The position numbers were made by a program, and so were the translations under genes. Shown piece after piece: positions 39,694 to 49,391 of a stretch of 64,000 nt of DNA. Source of the stretch: Fluviicoccus sp. (GTDB taxonomy: Bacteria; Pseudomonadota; Gammaproteobacteria; Pseudomonadales; Moraxellaceae); NCBI RefSeq assembly GCF_030646115.1, contig NZ_JAUSMX010000002.1:186001-250000 (forward strand), written 5' to 3'. Position 1 is the first letter of the stretch, and each line of letters begins with the position of its first letter. The notes below the pieces were generated by a model, which saw nothing but the letters and a program-made list of their open reading frames with translations, was not told where the DNA came from and made no database searches.

Positions 39694-39708
39694 GTAACCT
39701 TTGGTTAC
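39694..39708. promoter_or_regulatory. Inverted repeat in the cysM/hybrid-kinase divergent gap
   Basis: GTAACC and GGTTAC, with three T bases between, form a perfect palindrome 17 bases before the kinase start codon, inside the region expected for its promoter or ribosome site. A related GTTACCTTTG occurs at about 43583. It may be an operator. Confidence 0.3.
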
Positions 39709-39724
39709 CATCACGACAAAATTC

Positions 39725-42451
39725 ATGAAAACGGTCAGCCTTCATACCCGCCTGCTGTTTGCAACCCTGATACCGGTGACGTTGTTTGTCATTCTGTTCG
39801 GCATATTCACGGTCATGCTGCGTTTTCAGGACATAGACGACTTGCAGATGCGCAATGCGGAAGTGCTGGTGGAAAAATACCGGACCGAAGCCATGGGTTC
39901 GGCCGGCCAGGGGCAATGGCGGGAAATGACGCAGTCGGCGCTGGAGAGCCCCTATATCCGCTCCATCAGCATTCTGGATAAGGACAGGCAGGTTGTCGCC
40001 CACGGGGGGCCGCTGCTCAAGACCGTGTTCGAAAGTCTTCCCACTAAAACCGGCTTTCAGACATACCCCGCGCCGGACGGGGCCAACTACCTGCTGGCGC
40101 TGTCTCCCTTCAGCTATGGCTCTGCGAACTACTGGCTGGCGATAGAACTGCGTCCGGCGCCATTTACCATCGCCCGCTATCAATCCGCGATTATCACCTC
40201 GTTCAGCGCCTTTATCATGCTGTTCGTGCTGGCCCTGATTCTGGCTTCTACCCTGCGCAAATGGCTGGAACCGATCAGCCGCATGAGCCGGCAAATTACC
40301 CAGATGACGCCGGAAAACCTGGAACAACGTCTGGACTGTCAGGCGGAGGGCGACCTGGCCGGATTGCAGGATGACATTAATGCCCTGCTGGAACGCGTGA
40401 CCGCCAGTGTGGCTGAATTGCGTCAGGATATTGAGCAAACCCGTGCCGATCTGGAGGAAAATTATCAGACCATTGAGGCGCAGAACATTGAATTGCGCCT
40501 TTCGCGGGCTCAAGCCATTGAAGGCAATCGCATCAAATCGGCATTCCTGGCCAATATCAGCCACGAACTCCGGACTCCGCTCAACAGCATCAACGGTTTC
40601 AGCCGCCTGCTGCTGAAGTCGCCGTTGCAGGGGCGTCAGGCGGACTTTGTCGAAACCATCCAGAAGTCGGCCAACAACCTGCTGGCCATCATTAATGATG
40701 TGCTGGATTTTTCCAAGATCGAGGCCGGAAAGCTGCAACTGGAACGCCAGCCGCTGTCCATTGAAGATACCGTTTTTGATGTGCTGAACATGTTGTCGCC
40801 CCAAGCCGATGACAAGGGTCTGGAGCAGATTGCCTTCATTTATGACGATGTTCCACACATGATGGAAGGGGACTCCCTACGCCTGAAGCAGGTGCTGACC
40901 AATCTGGTAAGCAACGCCATCAAGTTTACACCGGCCGGTGAAGTAGTTGTTCGCGTCATGCTGGAAGACACACGCCCCCTGCACCATGTCATCAAGATCA
41001 GTGTGACCGATACCGGTATCGGCCTGACCCGCACAGCCAAGGCCGACTTGTTCCAGGCCTTCCAGCAAGGTGACCCGTCGGTCAGCCGTCAATTTGGCGG
41101 CACCGGGCTGGGCTTGGTCATCGCCAAGAATCTGGTGGGATTAATGGAAGGCCAGATCGGTTTCGATGAAACCCAAGAAGTCGGAGCAACATTCTGGTTT
41201 GACTTCAAGGCCTGTATTGTGGAGTCCAAGCCGCAGGAGGCCGTATTGCTGGCAAACAAAAAACTGCTGATCCTGGAACCGCACGAAAAATGCCGGCAGT
41301 TGCTGAGCGGCGCCTTGTCCCGCGCTCAGGCACAAGTTATTGCAGCTACTGATTGGGAAGGTCTGCTCGAGGCCTTGAAAACCCCTTGCGACGGAGCCGT
41401 TATCAGCAGCCGCTTTTTTGACGAGAGCACCCCCTCAAGGTTGCAGGCATTGCGTGCGTGTTATAGCGGCCCGATTGTTGTTTTGACACGGGGTTATGAC
41501 AACCAGCCGGAACCGCATTTTGTGTCGCAATACCGTCTGCATTGCTTGTCCAAGCCCCTGCGCCCCCGGGTATTACTGGCCTTGCTGGCGCAGTGCTTCA
41601 GCATGGCCAAGCTGAACGATCCGTCGCCGTGGATACAAGCCGCTCCGGTCACCGTTAAACCAGTTCCATTGCGCATCATGGCGGTAGACGACCACCCGGC
41701 CAATCTCAAACTGGTCTGCACCCTGCTGGAGGATATGGGTATTGAAGTATTGGGAGTCAGCAGCGGTCAGGAGGCGGTACAGCGCGCCCTTGCCGGCCAT
41801 TTTGACCTGATATTCATGGACATTCAGATGCCGGGCATGTCTGGCATCGACGCCACCCGCACCATCCGTGACAATGAACGGGATGGCAAGCGGGTGCCGA
41901 TTGTGGCGCTGACCGCCCACGCACTGTCGGATGAGCGTGACCATATGCTGCGTGAAGGCATGAATGACTACCTGACCAAACCCCTGCAGGAAGAACAACT
42001 CATCCACATCATCCAGAAATGGACAGGCGTCATGCTGCAGGAGTCCGGCTGGATGCCGGCGGTGACCCCGGAACAAAAGCTCGCCAGCGCAGTTCTGGTT
42101 GACTGGAATGAAAGCCTGCATCTGGCCGCGGGCAAGGCGGACCTGGCACGGGACATGCTGGATATGTTGCTGGGCAGCCTGCCCGCGCAACAGGAAAAGA
42201 TGGAAGCGGCGATTCATCAAGCCAATGCCGCCGCCCTGTTGGCCCACACCCACTATTTGCATGGCGCCACGCGTTACTGTGGAGTTCCCTCTTTGCGCAC
42301 GGCCGCCTGCCGGCTGGAGGAACGCCTCAAGGACGCGCTGAAACATCAACCGGAGAAAGCGATCGAGGCAGCCTCCCCGGATATTGAGGCGCTGCTGGGC
42401 ATCATGGCGGAATTACAGGATTGGCAGGACAACACCACACTTCCGATGTAG
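39725..42451 (+). CDS. barA: BarA/GacS-type hybrid sensor histidine kinase
   Basis: This 908-residue kinase has two membrane helices (about 8-30 and 152-178) bracketing a periplasmic domain, then HAMP, a HisKA domain with phosphorylated histidine in FLANISHELRTPLNSINGF (near 279), a HATPase domain (GGTGLGLVIAKNLVGLMEG), a degenerate receiver, an intact receiver (MAVDDHPANLK and FMDIQMPGM) and a C-terminal Hpt domain (HYLHGATRYCG). This is the BarA/GacS plan controlling Csr/Rsm small RNAs through UvrY/GacA. Position opposite cysM matches Pseudomonas. ATG 39725 is preferred to a start eight codons upstream that overlaps the palindrome. Confidence 0.9.
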   Translation: MKTVSLHTRLLFATLIPVTLFVILFGIFTVMLRFQDIDDLQMRNAEVLVEKYRTEAMGSAGQGQWREMTQSALESPYIRSISILDKDRQVVAHGGPLLKTVFESLPTKTGFQTYPAPDGANYLLALSPFSYGSANYWLAIELRPAPFTIARYQSAIITSFSAFIMLFVLALILASTLRKWLEPISRMSRQITQMTPENLEQRLDCQAEGDLAGLQDDINALLERVTASVAELRQDIEQTRADLEENYQTIEAQNIELRLSRAQAIEGNRIKSAFLANISHELRTPLNSINGFSRLLLKSPLQGRQADFVETIQKSANNLLAIINDVLDFSKIEAGKLQLERQPLSIEDTVFDVLNMLSPQADDKGLEQIAFIYDDVPHMMEGDSLRLKQVLTNLVSNAIKFTPAGEVVVRVMLEDTRPLHHVIKISVTDTGIGLTRTAKADLFQAFQQGDPSVSRQFGGTGLGLVIAKNLVGLMEGQIGFDETQEVGATFWFDFKACIVESKPQEAVLLANKKLLILEPHEKCRQLLSGALSRAQAQVIAATDWEGLLEALKTPCDGAVISSRFFDESTPSRLQALRACYSGPIVVLTRGYDNQPEPHFVSQYRLHCLSKPLRPRVLLALLAQCFSMAKLNDPSPWIQAAPVTVKPVPLRIMAVDDHPANLKLVCTLLEDMGIEVLGVSSGQEAVQRALAGHFDLIFMDIQMPGMSGIDATRTIRDNERDGKRVPIVALTAHALSDERDHMLREGMNDYLTKPLQEEQLIHIIQKWTGVMLQESGWMPAVTPEQKLASAVLVDWNESLHLAAGKADLARDMLDMLLGSLPAQQEKMEAAIHQANAAALLAHTHYLHGATRYCGVPSLRTAACRLEERLKDALKHQPEKAIEAASPDIEALLGIMAELQDWQDNTTLPM

Positions 42452-42487
42452 GCGGCGCACACCATGCGCCGCAAATTCAGCAGTTGA

Positions 42488-42808
42488 TTAGCGGGTGTGT
42501 TGTTTGAGGGCTTGCGCGACCGCCGGTGGCAGACTGTTCAGGAACATCTCATCCTGATGACGGACATGGCGAATGGCGCTGCGGATTTTCCAGAACAAGG
42601 GCAACATGCACAACAGGCCGACTACCACCAGCAACAAACCAGCTCCGCCAAATTGCCATGCCGGAGGCAAGGGATTGAATTTGCCCAGCATCACGGCAAA
42701 ACCAAGCCCCATTACCGACATGCCCGCCACGTCAAGCACCAACCACCCCAGCGAAATGTGCTGTGGCGGCCGGGATAGAGGCGGCTTTACCAGGTCAGCG
42801 GGTTCCAC
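42488..42808 (-). CDS. Small two-helix inner-membrane protein, unknown function
   Basis: This 106-residue protein has two membrane helices (about residues 20-40 and 52-72) and a charged C-terminal tail (FWKIRSAIRHVRHQDEMFLN). No family is recognised. Its start lies inside the 3' end of the lipoprotein gene upstream, with a 22-base overlap, so the two genes are probably co-expressed. A downstream start would shorten the N-terminus without losing the helices. Confidence 0.6.
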   Translation of the reverse strand: MEPADLVKPPLSRPPQHISLGWLVLDVAGMSVMGLGFAVMLGKFNPLPPAWQFGGAGLLLVVVGLLCMLPLFWKIRSAIRHVRHQDEMFLNSLPPAVAQALKQHTR

Positions 42809-43548
42809 AACACCACCTCTTTGCCGATACTGACGTCCTTCAGCTCCTGGATGCGCTCGGGGGGCACGGGATGCTCACCATCGGCAAACAGGTCAAACGG
42901 TTTCCAGCGTTCCTGGGATAGAGTGGCGAAGGCATAACCGGGCTGGTCAAGGCGGGTTTCACGAATTTCCTGGATAGCCATCTTTTCAGGCATTTCCGAC
43001 AAGGGTCCCATTTGTAACAGACCCAGTGCTTTCTCGGGCTTGATGCGGAAACCTTCCTCGTCATAACGGAAATAGTATTGCTTGCCGCCTTCCACCTTCA
43101 GCTTGGTGCGGAAAATATAGCCCAGATAAACCGGCCCCACCGGACGACGCGCCGCAAAATCATACTCACCGGCTGGAAGCTCCAGCCAGAAGTAGGCGTT
43201 GTTGCGGAGCCCGTGCAAGCGGCGGCCGTTGACGAAAATATTGGGCGCCAGAATCTCTTCGGCATTCCAGGTGCTGGCAGGCCGGTAGATATAAATAATC
43301 GAACTGCGGGCGTCAGTAGCCGGAACCGGCTGGTACAGGCTGCCCTTGGTGGGCATGACATAAGAGCCGATACTGAAGCCGCGTGGGCGGTAGGTATCCA
43401 GCACATGATCAATTTTTCCGCGCAATTGGGTCAGTTGCGGGTTGCTGACCGGGTGCAGGGCAGTCTGGGGGGTGGAGCAGGCGGTCAAGGTAATCAGACC
43501 CGCCAAAGCCAGTCCTGGTCCGAGGCAACGCATAGGGGACATCCTCAC
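42787..43548 (-). CDS. DUF2846-like lipoprotein
   Basis: This 253-residue lipoprotein has a signal sequence with lipobox LTACS near residue 24. The mature part includes SSIIYIYRPAS, FVNGRRLHGLRNNAYFWLEL and LPAGEYDFAARR, the pattern of DUF2846, a beta-rich periplasmic domain of unknown role. It is monocistronic or paired with the overlapping downstream membrane gene. Nothing shows its partner or pathway. Confidence 0.72.
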   Translation of the reverse strand: MRMSPMRCLGPGLALAGLITLTACSTPQTALHPVSNPQLTQLRGKIDHVLDTYRPRGFSIGSYVMPTKGSLYQPVPATDARSSIIYIYRPASTWNAEEILAPNIFVNGRRLHGLRNNAYFWLELPAGEYDFAARRPVGPVYLGYIFRTKLKVEGGKQYYFRYDEEGFRIKPEKALGLLQMGPLSEMPEKMAIQEIRETRLDQPGYAFATLSQERWKPFDLFADGEHPVPPERIQELKDVSIGKEVVLWNPLTW

Positions 43549-43671
43549 TGTTGTTCTGGTAACCCTTCAGAATTGCAGATGTTACCTTTGATTTAGTTGG
43601 CAATGGAATGCCCATGCCTTTATTTTTGTGTATGGTTGCATGAATCAGACCACAAATCCGGAAAATGGACA

Positions 43672-44517
43672 ATGAAAACCGTCGCAATTGACGCCGGATT
43701 TGCCATTGGCGGCGCAGACACCGGCAACCGTAACGGTCCATGGCTCTATCGGCGCAGCCGCTTGCGTTACCGGCATGGCATGCTGGATGGCGGGCTGGTG
43801 TGGCAATGCCAGGCACAACCCCTGCCTTGGCCGGAAGGGGTTCCGGAACTCCGCAACTCCTGCATCCGACTGGCGCGGCGGGTTTTGCGCCAGCAAAAGC
43901 GCGGCCTGCCGGTGATTATCGGCGGCGATCACAGTTGCGCCATCGGCACCTGGAGCGGGCTGTCAGATTATGGCCGGAAGGCGCTGGGCCTGCTGTGGAT
44001 TGATGCCCATCTGGACAGCCACACCCCGCTTACCTCGCCCAGCGGCCGCCTGCATGGCATGCCGCTGGCGATTCTGCTGGGCGAAGGCGAACCGGCGTTG
44101 CAACTGGGCAAAGGCCCCATGGTGAGGCCGGAATATACCGTGGTGCTGGGGGTGCGCAGTTACGAACCGGGCGAGCCGGAACGCCTGCAACGGCTTGGAG
44201 TGCGGTTCTATACCATGGATGAAATCCGGCGGCGCGGATTGGGCGTCTGTGTGGCCGAGGCCTGGCGGCGGGTTTCGGCCGCGCCGGACGGATTCGGCCT
44301 GAGCATTGACCTGGATGCGCTGGACCCCGCCTATGCCCCCGCCGTCAGCGTGCGCGAGCCGGACGGCCTGTCCTTGCCGCATCTGGTCAAGGCCTTGCAC
44401 AGCCGCAACCGCCGCCGGTTGAAGGCGGTGGAGATTGTGGAGTTCAACCCGACGCTGGATCGCGACCTGCGCACCCAGAAAACCCTGACCGCGCTGCTGA
44501 ACAGCCTGCTACGCTGA
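43672..44517 (+). CDS. Arginase/agmatinase-family ureohydrolase
   Basis: This 281-residue enzyme keeps the manganese-binding motifs of the ureohydrolase family: GGDHSCAIG, WIDAHLDSHTP and SIDLDALDPAYAP. The catalytic family cleaves guanidino compounds such as arginine or agmatine to urea. The substrate cannot be fixed by reading; the NSPxG-type arginase loop is not obvious. ATG 43672 gives a sensible N-terminus (MKTVAIDAG); the longer frame starts in sequence that looks noncoding. Its 3' end overlaps the convergent channel gene by nine bases. Confidence 0.83.
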   Translation: MKTVAIDAGFAIGGADTGNRNGPWLYRRSRLRYRHGMLDGGLVWQCQAQPLPWPEGVPELRNSCIRLARRVLRQQKRGLPVIIGGDHSCAIGTWSGLSDYGRKALGLLWIDAHLDSHTPLTSPSGRLHGMPLAILLGEGEPALQLGKGPMVRPEYTVVLGVRSYEPGEPERLQRLGVRFYTMDEIRRRGLGVCVAEAWRRVSAAPDGFGLSIDLDALDPAYAPAVSVREPDGLSLPHLVKALHSRNRRRLKAVEIVEFNPTLDRDLRTQKTLTALLNSLLR

Positions 44518-45324
44518 ACGGCGATGATAAATGATGTGATATACCAGACCGACCAGCACGCTGCCGCCGACCAGATTGCCCAGAATGACCGCCGCCAGAT
44601 TGGTGAGGCATCCCCACACCGTGATCACCGGAACGGCATCAACAGTACCGGCGGCCTGCAGCAGCATGGCCATGGGAAAGAAGAACATGTTGGCAATACT
44701 GTGCTCGAACCCGGCAGCAACGAACAACGTCACCGGCAAGAACACGGCCACGGCCTTGTCGAAGACACTGCGCCCGGCAAACGCCATCCACACGGCCATG
44801 CAGACCAGAACATTGCAAAGCACACCGCGAAAGAAAGCGGTTTGGAACGGCAGATCCGTTTTGGCGGCGGCTATCTTGAGGTATTGAGCGGCAATGGCGC
44901 CGTTATTGAGATCGGCATGGTGCGAAAGGAACACCAGCACCGCCAGCCCGACCGCGCCGATCAGGTTGCCGGTACACACCACCAGCCAGTTCCGCAGCAA
45001 CTCGCGGGTGGTGATCTTGCCGTCTGCCCAGGCCATGACCAGCAGGTTGTTGCCGGTAAACAACTCCGCCCCCGCCACCAGCACCAGAAACAGCCCCAGC
45101 GAGAACACCGCCCCGCCCAGTAACTGTGCAATGGCGAAGCCGAGTGAGGCATCGGATTTAACGATCACAAACCCCAGCGACCCCAGGCCGATAAACGCAC
45201 CCGCCAGGATGCCTAGCATAAGCATGGTCAACAAGGGCAAGCGGGCCTTGGTGACGCCAACGGTTTCGACGCGGGCGGCAATTTCCTTGGGGGAAAAGGC
45301 ATCGGAGCCGTAAATTTCGGGCAT
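44509..45324 (-). CDS. FNT-family formate/nitrite channel
   Basis: This protein of about 271 residues has six membrane helices and the FNT signatures GAFIGLGSLGFVIV and NLLVMAWADGKITTRELLRN (with the expected N, L and charged loop pattern), plus a second repeat. Family members conduct formate, nitrite or hydrosulfide. A GAGG ribosome site seven bases upstream supports ATG 45324 over the longer frame at 45336. No metabolic partner gene is adjacent, so the substrate is open; sulfide is possible given nearby sulfur genes but is speculation. Confidence 0.85.
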   Translation of the reverse strand: MPEIYGSDAFSPKEIAARVETVGVTKARLPLLTMLMLGILAGAFIGLGSLGFVIVKSDASLGFAIAQLLGGAVFSLGLFLVLVAGAELFTGNNLLVMAWADGKITTRELLRNWLVVCTGNLIGAVGLAVLVFLSHHADLNNGAIAAQYLKIAAAKTDLPFQTAFFRGVLCNVLVCMAVWMAFAGRSVFDKAVAVFLPVTLFVAAGFEHSIANMFFFPMAMLLQAAGTVDAVPVITVWGCLTNLAAVILGNLVGGSVLVGLVYHIIYHRRSA

Positions 45325-45460
45325 GGAAATCCTCATGTGTCCGGGGGGTTAACGCGTGGGCGTATTCTTAACGAATCCATGCTGAAAAGTCACTTCCTGT
45401 GTGCAGTGGTTGGTCCTATGATTGACGGAATAACCCTAACCTTTTTCAGGAATAATAATC

Positions 45461-45853
45461 ATGAGAATCCTGCCCCTGATGTTTTTTACCGCCCTGCCCC
45501 TGTTGGCGCAAGCCGAAACCTGGACGGCCTCCTCCTCCCGCGAGGGTGATCAATGGGCGGTGGATACCGATTCCATCAAAACGGTCAACGTGGCCGGAAA
45601 GTCCCTGAAGCAAGCCTTGGTTCGGGCGAAGTACAAGGAGGTTACGGAGGACTACGGCCGGAAATACAACGAAACGCTGACCACGGATGTCTATGATTGC
45701 CAAGGGAAAACATCAGCCACCCGCGACGAGAAACTGGCGCTTGACGGCCAGCCGGTGCACAGCCGCAGCACGCCTGATGATCAACTGGAATTTATTGATA
45801 TCTTCCCGAATACCGCCAGTGCGGATATTGCCAAGGTTATTTGCGGAAAATAA
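45461..45853 (+). CDS. Surface-adhesin-E-like periplasmic protein
   Basis: This 130-residue exported protein has a signal peptide ending ALPLLAQAE and a beta-rich domain with two cysteines (YDCQGK and VICGK). The layout, including WAVDTDSIK, the DVYDCQGKT strand and the closing cysteine, resembles the small surface-adhesin E domain found in many proteobacteria. Its function is unknown. Its stop codon is followed at once by the hairpin that terminates cysN from the other strand, which could serve both genes. Confidence 0.6.
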   Translation: MRILPLMFFTALPLLAQAETWTASSSREGDQWAVDTDSIKTVNVAGKSLKQALVRAKYKEVTEDYGRKYNETLTTDVYDCQGKTSATRDEKLALDGQPVHSRSTPDDQLEFIDIFPNTASADIAKVICGK

Positions 45854-45883
45854 AAAAGCCGCCTGACCTTGCGGCCGGGCGGC
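45852..45883 (-). terminator. Rho-independent terminator after cysN
   Basis: On the minus strand GCCGCC and GGCGGC form a GC-rich stem with an internal G/C-rich loop, followed by TTTTTT. It lies about 20 bases past the cysN stop and touches the end of the convergent small gene. Confidence 0.85.
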
Positions 45884-45904
45884 ATTCATAACGCAGACTG
45901 TAGC

Positions 45905-47341
45905 TTACTTGAGCAGCTTGCTGATGTCCTTGGTGTCCCAGTGCGGGAAGTACTTGCGGACCAGCGTGTTCAGCTCCACCTCAAAGGCGCGCAGACGCGC
46001 CAGCTCATCACCGTCAACCGCCGCTTCTGCGACATGGGCGGCAGCAGTAATCATACCGGCTCCGGCCGTGGCATTGCTCATGCGGTCGATGATGATCAGG
46101 CTGCCTGTACCCCGGCAATCCCGGTAGGCGTCAAACACTACCGGCGCATTGACCACGATGCGGCACAGGCCGATTTCATTCAGCGCCAGTTGCCCGGCAT
46201 TGAAGTGTTCCAGCGAGTTGACGTCGATACGGTGCAACACCGCCTCCACACGCCCGAACACTACCTTGCCCGACAGCTTGAAGGCATACTCCTTGCCCGG
46301 CTGCAACGGATTCTCGTTCATCCACACCACATGCGCATCAAAGGCGGTGGAGACGTTCGGCTCGCTTTCATCCGCGCGCACAATCATGTCACCGCGCGAA
46401 ATGTCGATTTCGGTTTCCAGCGTTAGGGTAATGGCCTGGCCGGTAAAGGCCAGATCGGCTTCTCCAGTGGAACCAAGCACCGTCTTAACCTTGGAGCGCT
46501 TGCCGGACGGCAGCGCGACAATGTTGTCGCCGGGGTGGATTTCACCGGAAGCCACCGTGCCGCAGAAGCCCCGGAAATCCAGGTTCGGCCGGTTCACGTA
46601 CTGCACCGGCAAGCGGAAAGCGTCCAGCGTGGTGTCGTGGTTGACCTGCACCGATTCCAGCAATTCCATCAGGGTTTCACCGGTATACCAGCCCATGCCT
46701 TCAGAGCGGGTGATGACGTTGTCGCCGCGCAAGGCCGAGACCGGCACAAAATGAATGTCCGGAATGTTCAGCTCGGCCGCAAACTCCTGGTATTCCTGAC
46801 GAATGCGGTTGTAGACCTCTTCACTGAAATCGACCAGGTCCATCTTGTTGATGGCGACAATGACATGGCGGATGCCCAGCAGGCTGACGATGAAGCTGTG
46901 GCGACGGGTCTGGGTCTGCACCCCGCGACGGGCGTCAATCAGGATCACGGCCAGATTGCAGGTGGATGCACCGGTCGCCATGTTGCGGGTGTATTGCTCG
47001 TGGCCGGGGCAGTCGGCGATGATGAACTTGCGCTTCTCGGTGGAGAAATAGCGGTAGGCGACATCAATGGTAATGCCCTGCTCGCGTTCGGCCTGCAAAC
47101 CGTCCACCAGCAGCGCCAGGTCAATGTCCTGGTCGGTGGTGTTGTACTTCAGCGAGTCCTTCTTGATGGCGGCCAGCTGGTCTTCAAAAATCAGCTTGGA
47201 GTCGTGCAGCATGCGGCCAATCAGCGTGGACTTGCCGTCATCGACGTTGCCGCAGGTGATGAAACGCAGCAAGTCCTTGTTTTCGTGTTGCTTGAGATAG
47301 CCCAGAATATCGGAGGCGATCAGGTCGGATTGATGAGACAT
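45905..47341 (-). CDS. cysN: CysN, sulfate adenylyltransferase GTPase subunit
   Basis: CysN couples GTP hydrolysis to sulfate activation by CysD. The 478-residue protein has the GTP-binding loop [13 protein letters not shown], the switch motif [11 protein letters not shown] and NKMD, followed by elongation-factor-like beta-barrels. It has no C-terminal APS kinase (CysC) extension, unlike fused CysNC proteins, so APS kinase must be encoded elsewhere or APS is reduced directly. Its start abuts the cysD stop, and a strong terminator closes the operon. Confidence 0.95.
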   Translation of the reverse strand: MSHQSDLIASDILGYLKQHENKDLLRFITCGNVDDGKSTLIGRMLHDSKLIFEDQLAAIKKDSLKYNTTDQDIDLALLVDGLQAEREQGITIDVAYRYFSTEKRKFIIADCPGHEQYTRNMATGASTCNLAVILIDARRGVQTQTRRHSFIVSLLGIRHVIVAINKMDLVDFSEEVYNRIRQEYQEFAAELNIPDIHFVPVSALRGDNVITRSEGMGWYTGETLMELLESVQVNHDTTLDAFRLPVQYVNRPNLDFRGFCGTVASGEIHPGDNIVALPSGKRSKVKTVLGSTGEADLAFTGQAITLTLETEIDISRGDMIVRADESEPNVSTAFDAHVVWMNENPLQPGKEYAFKLSGKVVFGRVEAVLHRIDVNSLEHFNAGQLALNEIGLCRIVVNAPVVFDAYRDCRGTGSLIIIDRMSNATAGAGMITAAAHVAEAAVDGDELARLRAFEVELNTLVRKYFPHWDTKDISKLLK

Positions 47342-48270
47342 TAGAAGTACCCCTCCATCTTCTTCTTTTCCATGGAACCGGCGGAGTCGTGGTCAATGAC
47401 ACGGCCCTGACGTTCGGACGTCTTGGTCAGCAGCATTTCCTGAATGATTTCCGGCAGGGTGGCTGCGGTGGACTCCACAGCGCCCGTCAGCGGATAGCAA
47501 CCCAATGTCCGGAAGCGCACATTCTTGGTCTGGATCTTCGCCTTCTCTTCATCGCTCAGGTACTGCAGGATGCGGTCGTCGTCGATCATGATCAGCGTAC
47601 CGTCACGCTCAATCACCGGACGTTCGGCGGCAAAATACAGCGGCACAATCTCGATGTTTTCGAGGTAGATGTACTGCCAGATATCCAGCTCGGTCCAGTT
47701 CGACAGCGGGAACACGCGAATGCTTTCGCCCTTGTCGATCTTGGAGTTGTAGATATTCCACAGTTCCGGGCGCTGGTTCTTGGGGTCCCAGCGGTGGTTG
47801 CGATCGCGGAAGGAATAGAAACGTTCCTTGGCGCGGGACTTTTCCTCATCGCGGCGGGCGCCACCGAAAGCGGCATCGAACTTGTACTTGTTCAGCGCCT
47901 GCTTCAGGCCTTCCGTTTTCATCACATCGGTGTGCTTGGCGCTGCCAACGGTGAAGGGGTTTACCCCTGCCTTGACGCCCTCTTCATTGATGTGGACGAT
48001 CAGGTTCCAGTTGTGCTTCTTCGCCATGTAGTCGCGGAAAGTGATCATTTCCTGGAATTTCCAGGTGGTGTCCACGTGCATCAGCGGGAATGGCGGCACG
48101 CCCGGCGCAAAGGCCTTCAGCGCCAGATGCAGCATGACGGCGGAGTCCTTGCCCACCGAGTAGAGCATGACCGGGTTTTCGAACTCGGCCGCAACCTCGC
48201 GGATGATGTGGATGGACTCGGCTTCCAGCTGCTTGAGATGGGTCAGTCGTTTCTGCGAAAGGGTAACCAT
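47341..48270 (-). CDS. cysD: CysD, sulfate adenylyltransferase subunit 2
   Basis: CysD catalyses ATP-dependent formation of adenosine phosphosulfate. The 309-residue protein contains the PP-loop [20 protein letters not shown], the [20 protein letters not shown] block and [15 protein letters not shown]. Its stop overlaps the start of cysN. The LysR-type gene opposite is a natural candidate regulator. Both subunits make the first step of assimilatory sulfate reduction, consistent with cysM elsewhere in the window. Confidence 0.95.
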   Translation of the reverse strand: MVTLSQKRLTHLKQLEAESIHIIREVAAEFENPVMLYSVGKDSAVMLHLALKAFAPGVPPFPLMHVDTTWKFQEMITFRDYMAKKHNWNLIVHINEEGVKAGVNPFTVGSAKHTDVMKTEGLKQALNKYKFDAAFGGARRDEEKSRAKERFYSFRDRNHRWDPKNQRPELWNIYNSKIDKGESIRVFPLSNWTELDIWQYIYLENIEIVPLYFAAERPVIERDGTLIMIDDDRILQYLSDEEKAKIQTKNVRFRTLGCYPLTGAVESTAATLPEIIQEMLLTKTSERQGRVIDHDSAGSMEKKKMEGYF

Positions 48271-48333
48271 CGGAAGGGACCTGCAGGTTGTGGGGGCATG
48301 CCGGCGGCTACCCCGTTTTCAATAGGCGCTAGT

Positions 48334-48385
48334 CTATGCGTTTTGACCTATTTATGAAAATATACAATTCCGATAATAGGCATAG
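48334..48385. promoter_or_regulatory. Interrupted inverted repeat in the cysD/LysR gap
   Basis: CTATGC, seven bases, CCTATT on one side are mirrored by AATAGGCATAG on the other. The region straddles the divergent gap before the LysR-type gene, where regulators of this family normally bind T-N11-A-type sites. The last base of the repeat lies about ten bases before the regulator start codon. Confidence 0.4.
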
Positions 48386-48395
48386 AGTTTAATCT

Positions 48396-49292
48396 ATGGA
48401 CCGCCCTTCCCCCTTGCGCGCCACACCGCAGCAGCTGCGGGCTTTTGAGGCCGCCGCCCGTTTGTTGTCCATGACCCGCGCCGCCGAGGAACTGCATCTT
48501 TCTCAGCCCACGGTTTCCATCCAGCTGCGTGAACTGGCGGAACAGGTGGGCCTGCCCTTGTTTGAGCAACATGGCAAGCGCATACAGCTAACCGCCGCCG
48601 GGCTGGAATTGCAGGACACGGTGAGCGAGGTATTCGGTTTGTGGGCGCGGTTTGAATCGCGCATGGCGGAATTGCAGGGGGTGCGTCGCGGTACGTTGCG
48701 TCTGGCTGCCGTAACCACGGCCGAATACCTGCTGCCGCAGTTGCTGGGGCCGTTCTGCGAGGTTTATCCCGGCATTGATGTGCAGTTGGCCGTTGAAAAC
48801 CGCGCCTCGATTCTGGGTAGGCTGGACAAGGGGCTGGATGAACTGACGGTGATGATGAAACCGCCGGTGGATGCCCGTTTGCGGACCGAACCCTTTCGCG
48901 ACACGCCCCTGGTGGTGGTGGCGGCGCGGAATCACCGGCTGGCTGGGAAACGGGTGAGCCTGACGGAGTTGGCGGGTGAGCGCTGGCTGATGCGGGAAAG
49001 CGGCTCCGGCTGCCGGCTATTGGCCGAGGAGCATTTTACGGAGCAGGGTTTCAAGCCGCAGGTGGCGATGTCGCTGGGGAGTAATGAGGCGATCAAGCAT
49101 GCGGTGGCCGGCGGGCTGGGGGTGACGGTGTTGTCGCGTCATGCGTTGGGGGATGATCCGGCCCGGGATAATTTGTGCATTCTGGAGGTGGGGGGATTTC
49201 CGTTGAAAGGTGCGTTCAGTTTTGTGATGCGAGATAACCGTAAGCTGAGTCCGGTGGCGAGGGCGTTTTTGGAGTATGTGAGGGGGGTATGA
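48396..49292 (+). CDS. LysR-family transcriptional regulator
   Basis: This 298-residue regulator has the LysR helix-turn-helix (LRAFEAAARLLSMTRAAEEL then HLSQPTVSIQLRELAEQVG) and a periplasmic-binding-protein-like effector domain beginning near residue 95 (GTLRLAAVTTAEYLLPQLLG). Overall it resembles CbbR and YeiE-like members more than CysB. It is divergent from cysDN, which is the usual arrangement when such a regulator controls its neighbour; I infer a role in sulfur assimilation. The co-inducer is unknown. Confidence 0.85.
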   Translation: MDRPSPLRATPQQLRAFEAAARLLSMTRAAEELHLSQPTVSIQLRELAEQVGLPLFEQHGKRIQLTAAGLELQDTVSEVFGLWARFESRMAELQGVRRGTLRLAAVTTAEYLLPQLLGPFCEVYPGIDVQLAVENRASILGRLDKGLDELTVMMKPPVDARLRTEPFRDTPLVVVAARNHRLAGKRVSLTELAGERWLMRESGSGCRLLAEEHFTEQGFKPQVAMSLGSNEAIKHAVAGGLGVTVLSRHALGDDPARDNLCILEVGGFPLKGAFSFVMRDNRKLSPVARAFLEYVRGV

Positions 49293-49391
49293 GACTTACC
49301 CACTTCATATCGGTCGGACTGATTGACGGCTCTCGGAATTTTGGATAAAACGGCCTCGCCGATTCCTCGGCAATCTCAGGAATAATTAGTT

